Counted from the first letter of the stretch, positions 9,287 to 17,401 are shown. The stretch: 36,221 nucleotides of DNA from an uncultured Clostridium sp. (GCA_945877035.1 CAMCQH010000017.1:1-36221); one strand, 5' to 3'. Numbers and translations are program-made. Notes: generated by a model from the sequence alone, not told the origin.

Positions 9287-10465
9287 CTATCTAAACATCA
9301 TACCTGAATTTGACATTTTTACTAATAAAGTTGTCCCAATTATAACCATAAAAGCTACAGTTACTAGAATTGCCAGTAAAATTTTAAAAATATCTGCAAT
9401 TTGGTCTAATAATTTTACGATTTTTGCATCTGCAATTACTTCACTTATACTTGCTACTAATTTATAGGAAATAGTCAAAACCGATAACTTAAGAATTGGC
9501 AAAATACATATTCCAATAATAATTATTACTCCCAAAAATCCAACTGCATTTTTTAATATAACACCACAACCTAAAACACTATCTATTACATCACCTAAAA
9601 TTTTTCCAACCACTGGTACAGCTGAACTAACAATTGTTTTAGCTGTTTTTGCTGTTATTCCATCTACTGAACTTGCAAGTGTTCCCTCTAATGAAACAAC
9701 TCCTACAAATATCGTTAATATTAAACCTAAAAACCAAATAGTACTTGACTTTAAAAATTTTGCTATTTTTTCAACTTGAAGATTATCAGATATTTTAGAT
9801 ATTATGCTAATTGATGTAATTATCAAAATTATTGGTATTAATATATCTTGAATAAAATTGCCTATAAAATTTATCATAAATAAGATTATAGGTTCTAATA
9901 TACTTGTTGTAGTTATACTTCCTGTGTACAGCATTAACGATATTAAAACAGGTATTAATGTATTCATAAATCCTACTAAATTAATAGTTGTTTCTTTTAC
10001 CAAATTTATAATATCCGAAAAATTACTCATTATAATAGTTACTATTGCTATATATTGTACATAATATATGAGTTTTGAGATATTATCATTTTCCAAACTT
10101 TCACTAATCGATTTTAAAATGCTATGTATTATTATAATTGCCAGAATACTTATTAAGCTTTTTATTCCAGTTTGTACTTCTTTACCAAGCAAATTTAATA
10201 TTTTTTTATATATTGTAGAGTTATCTATTTCTCCTTTTATCGCCGAGTTTAGTATATTGTTTATATCTATATCTTTAAAAAACTCACCTGTGTATTTTTT
10301 CGAATTTTCAATAAATGAACTTATTCCAAAAGTTTCTTGCTGGCTTTGTATTGTATTTTCATCTATATCACTGCAATAAGAAGTGGTAGTTTTTGATATA
10401 ATTGATATAACTATTATTATTCCTAATGCGATGTCCCAGAAGGGACGGTTCTTTTTGGGACACAT
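9287..10465 (-). CDS. spoIIIAE: Stage III sporulation protein AE, start inside a repeat
   Basis: SpoIIIAE (392 residues) is the polytopic membrane core of the SpoIIIA complex, with about seven membrane segments and conserved LIPVLISLMLYTGS and AVPVVGKILGDVIDSVLG. The ATG at 10465 follows a strong AAGGAGGTCAA site but lies inside dispersed repeat R1: residues 2-11 (CPKKNRPFWD) are repeat-encoded. They are followed by IALGIIIVISII and TTTSYCSD, so the repeat supplies the basic n-region of what looks like a signal peptide. There is no later in-frame ATG, GTG or TTG before the mature part, so this start appears to be the one used. Confidence 0.88.
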   Translation of the reverse strand: MCPKKNRPFWDIALGIIIVISIISKTTTSYCSDIDENTIQSQQETFGISSFIENSKKYTGEFFKDIDINNILNSAIKGEIDNSTIYKKILNLLGKEVQTGIKSLISILAIIIIHSILKSISESLENDNISKLIYYVQYIAIVTIIMSNFSDIINLVKETTINLVGFMNTLIPVLISLMLYTGSITTTSILEPIILFMINFIGNFIQDILIPIILIITSISIISKISDNLQVEKIAKFLKSSTIWFLGLILTIFVGVVSLEGTLASSVDGITAKTAKTIVSSAVPVVGKILGDVIDSVLGCGVILKNAVGFLGVIIIIGICILPILKLSVLTISYKLVASISEVIADAKIVKLLDQIADIFKILLAILVTVAFMVIIGTTLLVKMSNSGMMFR

Positions 10466-10540
10466 TTGACCTCCTTCTTGTCCAAAATGTCCAAAAGGGA
10501 CGTTTCTTTTTGGACATTTTGTCCAATTGGGACAGATCTT
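10431..10540. repeat. Two R1 repeats at the spoIIIAE 5' end
   Basis: Copy one (10431-10463, GGGACGGTTCTTTTTGGGACA) forms the first codons of spoIIIAE. Copy two (10480-10540) is the GGGACGTTTCTTTTTGGACA variant, with flanking TGTCC/GGACA palindromes. The AAGGAGG ribosome site lies between them. Confidence 0.8.
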
Positions 10541-10556
10541 ATTCTTTTATGTAAAT

Positions 10557-10943
10557 TCATGGCAAAATTTTAAGTATAATCTCTAGCATGCTCGAAATTA
10601 TAGGTATTGACATTGATATAATTATTATTTTGCTCCCAAGTTCTATTTTACTTGCAATAGCTGCCTCTCCCGAATCTTTACATATACTGACTGCAAATTC
10701 TGAAAGAAAAGCTATTCCTGTTATTTTTATTAATAAAGCTATAAACTGTGTATTTATAGAAAATTTACTTTGAATTGACTCTATTAAGTTTATTATCCCT
10801 GTTAATCTATCCATTACTAAAAATAACATTAGTACACCTGTTAAAATACTTATAAATATTGCATATTCTGGTCTATATTGTTTTAGCATTATTATTATGA
10901 TTAAAGCAATTAGAGCAATTCCTATTATTTTTATAATTTCCAT
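10557..10943 (-). CDS. spoIIIAD: Stage III sporulation protein AD
   Basis: SpoIIIAD (128 residues) has four hydrophobic helices: IIGIALIALIIIIML, YAIFISILTGVLMLFLV, a central FIALLIKITGIAFLSEFAV and a C-terminal IIIISMSIPIISSMLEI. The conserved CKDSGEAAIASKIELGSK lies between the last two. An AAGGAG site precedes the ATG. It sits between spoIIIAC and spoIIIAE. SpoIIIAC and AD are paralogous small membrane proteins of the channel base. Confidence 0.92.
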   Translation of the reverse strand: MEIIKIIGIALIALIIIIMLKQYRPEYAIFISILTGVLMLFLVMDRLTGIINLIESIQSKFSINTQFIALLIKITGIAFLSEFAVSICKDSGEAAIASKIELGSKIIIISMSIPIISSMLEIILKILP

Positions 10944-10995
10944 TATCTTATGTTCTCCTTAAAACTGTTTTTTTCCTCCGTCTCTAAAACAGTTT

Positions 10996-11190
10996 TTATA
11001 AATTAAACAATGTTCTTACAGTGTCAAATAATCCACTTATTTCTTTTATAACCATTGTTAAAACTATAACTAACCCAGCAAGAGTTGTCATCATTGCTTG
11101 ATCTTCTCTTCCTGCTCTTACTAAAACTTGATATAATACTGCTACTAAAATTCCTATTGCAGCTATTTTAAATAATAAATCTATACTCAT
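10996..11190 (-). CDS. spoIIIAC: Stage III sporulation protein AC
   Basis: SpoIIIAC (64 residues) has two membrane helices around the conserved VLVRAGREDQAMMTTLAG loop, ending EISGLFDTVRTLFNL, nearly the textbook sequence. I choose ATG 11190 (MSIDLLFKIAAIG) because AAAGGGTGG lies upstream and the length fits. An ATG ten codons earlier has no ribosome site. Confidence 0.92.
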   Translation of the reverse strand: MSIDLLFKIAAIGILVAVLYQVLVRAGREDQAMMTTLAGLVIVLTMVIKEISGLFDTVRTLFNL

Positions 11191-11231
11191 AAAATAAAAT
11201 TCCACCCTTTCATTTTTCATTTATACAATTT

Positions 11232-11290
11232 TAAGATGTGTCCCAATTGGACATTTTGTCCAAATAGAACTGTCCCTTTTGGACATTTTA
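11232..11290. repeat. Dispersed repeat R1 between spoIIIAB and spoIIIAC
   Basis: TGTCCCAATTGGACATTTTG and GAACTGTCCCTTTTGGACA form an R1 copy that begins a few bases after the frameshift-corrected spoIIIAB stop (11295-11297). Confidence 0.75.
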
Positions 11291-11294
11291 GACA

Positions 11295-11805
11295 TTATAT
11301 TAATATAATCACAATTGCTAACCCTATTGTCATTCCTAATTTTTGATATAGTTTTTCATTCTTATTTTTTTCCTCTTGTGCTTGTCTAATTTGTTCTTCT
11401 AAAAAACTTTCTGTTATTTCAATTTGACTCAACTGTCCTTCTATATCAGTTGTGCCGTAATAGTTTAGAAAGTGTTTTTATAGCCTGCTTGTCCTCTTTA
11501 TTTAAATTACCTGAAAATCCATCTACTGCTGTTTCCCACGCTAAAGCTGCTGTTTCGTTTTGCATATTTTCTGTTGCTTGCTTAAATAGCTTTGATATAT
11601 TATAGTTTGTGTTTTTTGATATTTCTCCAAATATTTCTGGTATTGGCTCATATGTAAATTTTATTTTTGATTTGAATATGTTTAATGCATTTTTTATTTC
11701 TTCTAATTCTTCTAGTCTGTCTCTATATTTTTGTGATATGTACTTTCCAATTAAAGCTGATATTATAAATACTAAAAAAAGCATACAATACTTTATAATT
11801 TGCAT
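11295..11805 (-). CDS. spoIIIAB: Stage III sporulation protein AB, read through one +1 shift at CGG
   Basis: SpoIIIAB has an N-terminal membrane helix, a helical middle and a C-terminal membrane helix. In the zero frame the product stops at 11446 after 119 residues (LSKLLRHN). The codon at 11457-11455 is CGG. Dropping its C gives LSKLLGTTDIEGQ, then SQIEITESFLEEQIRQA and the C-terminal helix GLAIVIILI, ending at TAA 11297-11295. The result is 169 residues, close to the usual 171, and matches the family throughout. An AAGGAG site precedes ATG 11805. It is the first gene of the operon here: spoIIIAA, normally upstream, is missing. I read it as a functional gene needing recoding, or else a gene with a one-base assembly error. 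Confidence 0.85.
11455..11457 (-). other. CGG +1 shift site in spoIIIAB
   Basis: The in-frame codons are TTA CGG. Skipping the C reads GGC (Gly) and restores the conserved LGTTDIEGQ segment and family length. Confidence 0.75.
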
Positions 11806-11834
11806 TTTACTTCTCCTTGAAATTTATTTTCTAT

Positions 11835-11864
11835 ATTATATGCTTTGAATTTTATTTTAGAACA
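11835..11864 (-). promoter_or_regulatory. Possible sigma-E promoter of the spoIIIA operon
   Basis: The minus strand has CATATAAT (11842-11835), close to the sigma-E -10 consensus, with a TAAAATAA-like -35 about 14 bases upstream and spoIIIAB starting some 30 bases downstream. Sigma-E control is known for this operon. The match here is by eye. Confidence 0.4.
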
Positions 11865-11900
11865 CGATTTTTTCTACAATATGAATATTATGTCAAAATG

Positions 11901-11929
11901 TTGATTTTTACCTCTATATATAGTATAAT
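11901..11929 (+). promoter_or_regulatory. Sigma-A promoter for the uvrB transcript
   Basis: TTGATT (11901-11906) and TATAAT (11924-11929) are spaced by 17 bases. They lie ahead of the AAAGGAG site of the gene at 11963 and are divergent from spoIIIAB. Confidence 0.75.
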
Positions 11930-11962
11930 AAACATATATTTATGTGAAGAAAGGAGCATTAT

Positions 11963-12308
11963 ATGCAAGCAGAAAAATTTAAAGAAATTCATTCTAAATA
12001 TAATTTTGATTTTAAATACGACGCACCTAATATGGAACAATTTGAATCTTTTTTGTATTCATTAGAAGAAATAGATGCAGATCATTTGAAGTATTTTAAT
12101 AATCGGTATATATATGATGGCAAAATTGTCTGGAGAAATTGGTAAAGCTATTGAAGAATTAATTGATATTTTACCTATTGATGATGCTATTGCAAAAATG
12201 CGTAATATATATACAATTCTTGACGACAAAAATACTAATCAAATGGAATATGGAGAAGAAGTAGTAAAATTATTAGATGAATTAAAAAATGAAAATATTG
12301 AGAGGTAA
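11963..12308 (+). CDS. Unknown 114-residue protein, one +1 shift at CGG, coupled to uvrB
   Basis: I do not recognise this protein. ATG 11963 follows AAAGGAG. The first frame (MQAEKFKEIHSKYNFDF...) ends at 12145; the second continues MMAKLSGEIGKAIEELIDIL to TAA 12306-12308. The two join exactly if the C of in-frame CGG at 12104-12106 is skipped: NNGIYMMAKLSGEIGKAI. The corrected product has 114 residues, is soluble, acidic and mostly helical, with no cysteines or membrane segments. It ends four bases before uvrB, so the two are probably co-translated. A role in the uvrB pathway is not shown. Confidence 0.7.
12104..12106 (+). other. CGG +1 shift site upstream of uvrB
   Basis: AAT CGG T: skipping the C reads GGT (Gly) and joins the two halves of the 11963-12308 gene without loss of any codon. 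Confidence 0.7.
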
Positions 12309-12312
12309 TTAA

Positions 12313-14270
12313 ATGTTTTTTTTAAAATCACCATTTAAACCAACAGGCGACCAGCCACAAGCAATAGAATATTTATCAGAAGGAATTAAGCAAGGCAAAA
12401 AATTTCAAACTCTTTTAGGTGTTACAGGCTCACGGAAAAACTTTCACAATGGCAAATATAATTGAAAAAGTGCAAAAGCCAACTCTTGTACTAGCTCACA
12501 ACAAAACACTAGCTCGGACAACTATATTCAGAGTTTAAAGAGTTTTTTCCAGAAAATAATGTTGAATATTTTGTAAGCTATTATGACTATTATCAACCTG
12601 AAAGCTATATCCCCTCTTCTGATACTTATATAGAAAAAGATGCATCAATAAATGATGAAATAGACAAACTACGCCATTCAGCAACAGCATCATTATTTGA
12701 AACTAGAGATGTAATAATTGTTGCTTCTGTTTCATGTATTTATGGATTAGGAGACCCTATCGACTATGAGCATATGATAGTTTCTTTAAGACCTGGTATG
12801 CAAAAATCTCGTGAAGAAATAATGAAGAAATTGATTAATATGCAATATTCTAGAAATGAGATAGATTTTAAAAGAGGTACTTTCCGCGCCAAAGGCGATA
12901 TTCTGGAAATTTATCCATCTGACCAAAGTGAATCTGCTATTCGTGTAGAGTTTTGGGGTGATGAAATTGAAAAAGTACAAGAAATTAATCCTTTAACAGG
13001 TAAGGCAATAGCTGAAAGAAAGCATGTTATGGTATTCCCTAATTCCCACTATGTAACAACTTCTGATAAAATGGAACGTGCACTTGTTACTATTGATGAG
13101 GAATTACAAGAAAGAATAAAATATTTTAAAGACAATAATAAATTAATAGAAGCTCAAAGAATTGATGAGAGAACAAATTTTGATATGGAAATGATGAAGG
13201 AAACTGGTTTTTGTCAAGGTATAGAAAACTATTCAAGACATATAAGTGGAAGACCTGCTGGTTCTCCCCCATTTACTTTATTTGACTATATGCCAAAAGA
13301 TTTCTTATTATTAGTAGATGAATCACATGCTACAATTCCTCAAGTTAGAGCAATGTATAATGGAGACCGCGCTCGTAAAGATTCTTTGGTTAATTATGGA
13401 TTTAGATTACCTTCAGCTTATGATAATAGACCTTTAAAATTTGAAGAATTTGAACAAAGAATAAATCAAGCTATTTTTGTTAGTGCTACACCTGCAGATT
13501 ATGAAAAAGAACATTCAAAAGAAAATGTTGTTGAACAAATCATTAGACCTACTGGACTTTTAGACCCTAAAATTGAAGTTAAACCAGTTACTAATCAAAT
13601 TGATGATTTAATTGAACAAATTAGAATTAGAGTTGAAAAGCATGAAAGAGTTTTAGTTACAACTTTAACTAAAAAAATGGCTGAAGATTTAACTTCTTAT
13701 TTGCAAAGTTTAGATATTAAAGTAAATTATATGCATTCAGATATAAAAGCTTTAGAAAGAATGGAAATTATAAGAAATTTAAGACTTGGTGAGTTTGATG
13801 TTTTGGTTGGTATAAATCTTTTAAGAGAAGGTTTAGATATTCCGGAGGTTTCATTAGTTGCAATACTAGATGCTGACAAAGAAGGGTTCTTGCGTTCAGA
13901 GCGTTCTTTAATTCAAACTATTGGGCGTGCTGCTAGAAATACTGATGGTACTGTTATTATGTATGCAGATGAACTTACTGATTCTATGGAAAAAGCAATT
14001 TCTGAAACTAATAGAAGAAGGAAAATTCAAGAGGAATATAATTTAAAACATGGTATTACACCAAAAACTATTCAAAAATCTGTTAGAGATACTATTAGTA
14101 TTACTAAACAAGAAGATATTGGCGTTGAATTTAAAATGGAAAATTCTGATGATATTAAAAATACTATTAACGAATTGACTGATGAAATGCTTAAATTTGC
14201 TGCTTCTATGGAATTTGAAAAGGCTGCTGAAATTAGAGATAAAATTAAGGAATTGGAAAAATTATTATAA
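12313..14270 (+). CDS. uvrB: UvrB excinuclease subunit, two +1 shifts at CGG
   Basis: UvrB is the damage-verifying helicase-like subunit of UvrABC repair. ATG 12313 opens [20 protein letters not shown]. At 12433 and 12515 single extra Cs make in-frame CGG codons; skipping both restores [15 protein letters not shown] (Walker A) and [19 protein letters not shown]. The rest is standard: [20 protein letters not shown] (beta-hairpin), [14 protein letters not shown], the DESH box, [46 protein letters not shown] and the C-terminal UVR motif [12 protein letters not shown]. The corrected length is 651 residues, normal for UvrB. Without the shifts only a 498-codon piece from 12774 is open and the P-loop is lost. 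The rest being free of stops argues that the gene is in use. Confidence 0.9.
12433..12517 (+). other. Two CGG +1 shift sites in uvrB
   Basis: TCA CGG A (CGG 12433-12435) and GCT CGG A (CGG 12515-12517). Skipping each C reads GGA; the first is the invariant glycine before Lys-Thr of Walker A. Net displacement of the two, +2, equals the frame difference between the start and the downstream open frame. Confidence 0.8.
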
Positions 14271-14296
14271 GAACAAAAAATATAAAATTAAAAGTA

Positions 14297-14321
14297 GGGT
14301 ACCTCAAAATACGAGGTACCC
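14297..14321. terminator. Terminator between uvrB and the 14353 gene
   Basis: GGGTACCTC pairs perfectly with GAGGTACCC around a 7-base loop. T-rich sequence on the minus-strand side (CTACTTTTAATTTT) suggests it mainly serves the convergent gene at 14353-14856. Confidence 0.7.
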
Positions 14322-14352
14322 TTTAAGGAGTTTAGGACACGAAACGCAACTA

Positions 14353-14856
14353 CTATTCGCAGTCGCAAGAACGAAATTCCTTTTGGTTGTAAAAAGCAAT
14401 TTCGCGTATCATATTTCTTGTAGGATTGTTTTGAGGATAACATGTTGCTTTTTCATCTCCAAAGAATTTGGTTGTTTCAGCTTCGATCCTCTCTATCACT
14501 TTTTCAATACTTGTAAGCGAAGGATCATCGCGAAGTGACTCAAAAGAAACCGTTGCATATCTTCTCTCTCTTTTGTCCCTTGAGACAATTTTGAATTCAC
14601 TACCTTCGGCGATGATGTCATATTTGCCTGCTACCACATAATAACTTGTTGTTTTTTTGATTGTAACTCTAACTTTACTGGTTGAAATATCTTTGATTTC
14701 AACCTTCAGGTCAGTATGTGTTTTCTGAAGATACTTTGAAATTCTTTTAGCATCTTTTCTAAAAACAAGATTCCATGTTTCCTCTTTCTCCGGTCCATTT
14801 AAGAAATGTTCTAATTCATCATAAAACCGGTCCATTCTAGAAATCCCTTCTAACAT
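14353..14856 (-). CDS. Unknown 167-residue protein in its own transcription unit
   Basis: I do not recognise this protein. It is charged and soluble: an N-terminal helical part (MDRFYDELEHFLN), a central beta-rich part with KVRVTIKKTTSYYVVAG, then a helix EKVIERIEAETTKFFGDE, a CYPQNNPTRNMIREIA stretch and a C-terminal CDCE. The start has AAGGAGG and a perfect sigma-A promoter (14895-14923), and a GC-rich terminator follows the stop, so it stands alone. Its G+C content and codons (GCG, CGC, ACG) differ from neighbours. It has an in-frame CGG (14839-14837, Met-Asp-Arg); skipping there would stop translation within a few codons, so CGG must be sense if this gene is expressed. It resembles the gene at 5410-5682 in this cassette-like set-up, not in sequence. 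Confidence 0.7.
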   Translation of the reverse strand: MLEGISRMDRFYDELEHFLNGPEKEETWNLVFRKDAKRISKYLQKTHTDLKVEIKDISTSKVRVTIKKTTSYYVVAGKYDIIAEGSEFKIVSRDKRERRYATVSFESLRDDPSLTSIEKVIERIEAETTKFFGDEKATCYPQNNPTRNMIREIAFYNQKEFRSCDCE

Positions 14857-14894
14857 ATTTTACCCTCCTTATAAAACGGTGTTGTTTCTAATAT

Positions 14895-14923
14895 ATTATA
14901 AACTTTTTTTTACAAAAAGTCAA
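14895..14923 (-). promoter_or_regulatory. Strong sigma-A promoter of the 14353-14856 gene
   Basis: On the minus strand TTGACT (14923-14918), a 17-base spacer and TATAAT (14900-14895) lie about 40 bases before the start codon. Confidence 0.8.
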
Positions 14924-14941
14924 CATAAATAAAGCTTTTTT

Positions 14942-16087
14942 CTAATCACCTAAATTAATTCCTATACTTCTAGCAGTTTTTACTAAATCATCATCCATTG
15001 TAACTTTTCTTTGGTTACTTACAGTTGTATTTCCAGAAACAGCACCAATTTCTTTATTTTCACCTACAACATTTTCTAATGATGCATAATCTATTTTCCC
15101 ATCTTTAATAACAACTAGATTTCCGAACTTTCCTTCTATAGCTAATCTCATAGCAGCTGTTCCATATTTTGTTGATAAAACTCTATCAAATGCTGTTGGT
15201 GTTCCTCCTCTTTGCATATAGCCTAATGTTGTATTTCTTGCTTCTAAACCTGTTAATTCTTGTAATTGTTTTGCAACAACTGGTCCAATTCCTCCAAGTT
15301 TTGTATTATCTACACCTTTTCCATTATCTCTAGTTCCCTCTACAACTATGTCTCCACCTTTTTGTTTAGCACCTTCTGCTACAACAACTACACTGAAATT
15401 TTTGCCTCTTTTTTGCCTATTTTTTATTTTTTCAGCAACTCTATTTATATCATATGGTATTTCTGGAATTAAAGCAACATCTGCTCCACCTGCTATTGCT
15501 GATTCTAATGCTATCCATCCAGCATATCTTCCCATAACTTCTAATACCATTATTCTATGATGTGTCTCACCTGTTGTATGAAGTCTGTCAATAGCTTCCA
15601 TTGCAACAGATACAGCTGTATTATATCCGAATGTTATTTCTGTACATGCAACGTCATTATCTATTGTTTTTGGAACACCTATTACATTTACACCTTTTGT
15701 TGTAAAATCTCTTGCTGATTTTTGTGTTCCATCTCCTCCTAGTGTAAATATGCAATCAAATCCATCTTTTTTAATATTTTCAACACACACATCTGATAAA
15801 TCTTTATATTCTACATTTCCATTTTCATCTACAACTTTGTAATTAAATACATTTGCATTTGTAGAAGAACCTATTATTGAACCACCTTTTGGTAAAATAC
15901 CTTCTGCATTTCCATCTTCTGCTGTGCTTAATTTTTCATACTCGTTTTTTAATAAGCCATTATACCCATCAATAAAGCCATAGCACTCTACTCCATTATT
16001 TTCGGCAGTTTTTACAATGCCTCTTATTACGGCATTAAATCCTGCTACATCTCCTCCATTTGCTAATATTGCAACTTTTTTAATCAT
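14942..16087 (-). CDS. pfkA: 6-phosphofructokinase
   Basis: PFK phosphorylates fructose 6-phosphate in glycolysis. Motifs: VAILANGGDVAGFNAVIRG at the start (GGD...N nucleotide loop), LGGDGTQKSAR, VPKTIDNDV (catalytic TIDND), MEVMGRYAGWIALE-like substrate loop, PEIPYD and GYMQRGGTPTAFDR. GGDG, not GGDD, points to ATP, while Lys (PKTIDND) where classic ATP enzymes have Gly is usual in PPi-type and mixed clades, so the donor is uncertain. The start is set at 16087 (381 residues) by AAGGAGG. The open frame upstream is R1 repeat sequence. It is third in trmB-DUF4116-pfkA. Confidence 0.9.
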   Translation of the reverse strand: MIKKVAILANGGDVAGFNAVIRGIVKTAENNGVECYGFIDGYNGLLKNEYEKLSTAEDGNAEGILPKGGSIIGSSTNANVFNYKVVDENGNVEYKDLSDVCVENIKKDGFDCIFTLGGDGTQKSARDFTTKGVNVIGVPKTIDNDVACTEITFGYNTAVSVAMEAIDRLHTTGETHHRIMVLEVMGRYAGWIALESAIAGGADVALIPEIPYDINRVAEKIKNRQKRGKNFSVVVVAEGAKQKGGDIVVEGTRDNGKGVDNTKLGGIGPVVAKQLQELTGLEARNTTLGYMQRGGTPTAFDRVLSTKYGTAAMRLAIEGKFGNLVVIKDGKIDYASLENVVGENKEIGAVSGNTTVSNQRKVTMDDDLVKTARSIGINLGD

Positions 16088-16103
16088 TTTATTTTCCTCC
16101 TTC

Positions 16104-16192
16104 GGTGTCCCATTGGGGACGGTTCTTTTTGGGACATGCTCTCCTTCTTTTTTATTTATAATATTCCAAGAAGAACCATCCCTGTTGGGACA
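16104..16192. repeat. R1 repeat pair between pfkA and the DUF4116 gene
   Basis: GGGACGGTTCTTTTTGGGACA (about 16116-16136) faces an inverted, degenerate second copy AAGAACCATCCCTGTTGGGACA (to 16191). GAAGGAG appears on both sides of the first copy, suggesting that the ribosome-site region was duplicated when the repeat arrived. Confidence 0.75.
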
Positions 16193-16193
16193 T

Positions 16194-16715
16194 TTACCCA
16201 ATTAATTTTTTTATATCTTCATCATCTTTTAGTTCTTTGCTTAAAAATTGATATGCTCTTTTATCTTGTTTAATAGCAATTTCAGCTATTTCTTTATCAC
16301 TTCTTAAACGCAAACTTGCATATTTTACAATTAAACCTTTATTTTCTACTGCAGCTTTTACAACTTCTTTGTCATCTCTTAATTTTTCACTTGCATAGTA
16401 TAAAGTTTGTCCATATGTTTTTACACTTGCCATTATAACATCTTTATCAGCTTTTAGTCTTTCTGAAGCATAACAAGCTGTCCATGGTGCTCCGTTTATT
16501 GCAAGTAACATTATTTCTTTATTGTCTTTTAGTCTATCAGATACAAATTCCATTGCTTCTCCATCTTGTTTTAATGCTTCTGTTACAATTTCTTCATCAT
16601 CCTGAAATTCTGAAATTGCAAATTCTAAAAGTTTTCCTTTAGTTTTTACTGCTTGTAGTACATATTCTCTATTGTCTCTGTTTGCTTTCATTTCTGTTAC
16701 ATCTGGATCTTCCAT
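16194..16715 (-). CDS. DUF4116 repeat protein
   Basis: This 173-residue soluble, all-helical protein is built of tandem units of about 24-25 residues with the pattern DKE(I/V)...A(I/V)...G..L.YAS..LR.D, typical of DUF4116. Six units can be seen (for example DDKEVVKAAVENKGLIVKYA and SDKEIAEIAIKQDKRAYQFL). Function unknown; such repeats suggest a solenoid that binds a partner protein. It starts three bases after the trmB stop and uses an AAGGTG site within it, so translation is coupled. An R1 repeat abuts its stop codon. Confidence 0.8.
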   Translation of the reverse strand: MEDPDVTEMKANRDNREYVLQAVKTKGKLLEFAISEFQDDEEIVTEALKQDGEAMEFVSDRLKDNKEIMLLAINGAPWTACYASERLKADKDVIMASVKTYGQTLYYASEKLRDDKEVVKAAVENKGLIVKYASLRLRSDKEIAEIAIKQDKRAYQFLSKELKDDEDIKKLIG

Positions 16716-16717
16716 TA

Positions 16718-17401
16718 TTAATTTTCACCTTCTTTAATGCTTATTTTCTTTGCTATTAATGCTTTTATTTTTATGCCTTGCTCTGAAAACATTTTTTCAT
16801 GTTCTGTTTCAATATTATTTTCAAATATTGGCTCACTATGTAAGTCATATGTTTTTGACATTATTTCAAATCCGCTTTCTTGAAAATATCCTAGACTTGA
16901 ATTAAATAAGTCATCATCATCTGTTTTAAAATAAACTTCTCCATTTTCAGCTAAAAATTGTCTATATTTTTCTAGTTGCCTTGTATGTGTTAATCTCTTT
17001 TTTCTATGTTTTCCTTTTGGCCACGGATTACAAAAATTTATATATATTCTTTGTATATTATCTTGTTCATTTAAAATCATTAATATTCTTTCTATATCAA
17101 ATCTTGTTAAAACAATATTTTCTGGCTCTATATTTTTTTCTTGATAAATTTGTTCTACATTTCTTTTTGCTAGTCCTAACATTGCATCTACTAAATCTAT
17201 TGCAATATAATTTATTTCTAAATTACTTGATGCTAAATTTGCTATAAATTGGCCTTTCCCACATCCTAATTCAAGATGTAATGGATTTTCTGGATTTTTG
17301 AAAAATTCTTTCCATTTTCCTTTCCATTCTTCTGGATTATCTATATAAAATTTGCTTGCTTCTAGTTCTGGTCTTGCCCATTTTTTGTATCTTATTCTCA
17401 T
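16718..17401 (-). CDS. trmB: tRNA (guanine-N7)-methyltransferase TrmB
   Basis: TrmB makes m7G46 in tRNA with S-adenosylmethionine. The product (227 residues) has [14 protein letters not shown], the SAM-binding [32 protein letters not shown] and the family [15 protein letters not shown] motif, then [12 protein letters not shown] choose ATG 17401 because AAGGGA lies just upstream; the ATG seven codons earlier lacks a site. First of three genes with the DUF4116 gene and pfkA. Confidence 0.93.
   Translation of the reverse strand: MRIRYKKWARPELEASKFYIDNPEEWKGKWKEFFKNPENPLHLELGCGKGQFIANLASSNLEINYIAIDLVDAMLGLAKRNVEQIYQEKNIEPENIVLTRFDIERILMILNEQDNIQRIYINFCNPWPKGKHRKKRLTHTRQLEKYRQFLAENGEVYFKTDDDDLFNSSLGYFQESGFEIMSKTYDLHSEPIFENNIETEHEKMFSEQGIKIKALIAKKISIKEGEN

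Noticed and set aside
11446..11805. spoIIIAB as a truncated pseudogene
   Set aside because: The lost part is present in the next frame and well conserved up to the normal stop, and the break is the same CGG type as in four other genes.
12774..14270. A 498-residue UvrB as the whole gene
   Set aside because: The codons before it encode the start, P-loop and beta-hairpin of UvrB in the expected order; the gene starts at 12313 and is interrupted only by two one-base shifts.
14942..16201. N-terminal extensions of pfkA, plsY and spoIIIAH
   Set aside because: The extra codons are R1 repeat sequence; good ribosome sites lie just before the family-typical starts at 16087, 24505 and 7907.
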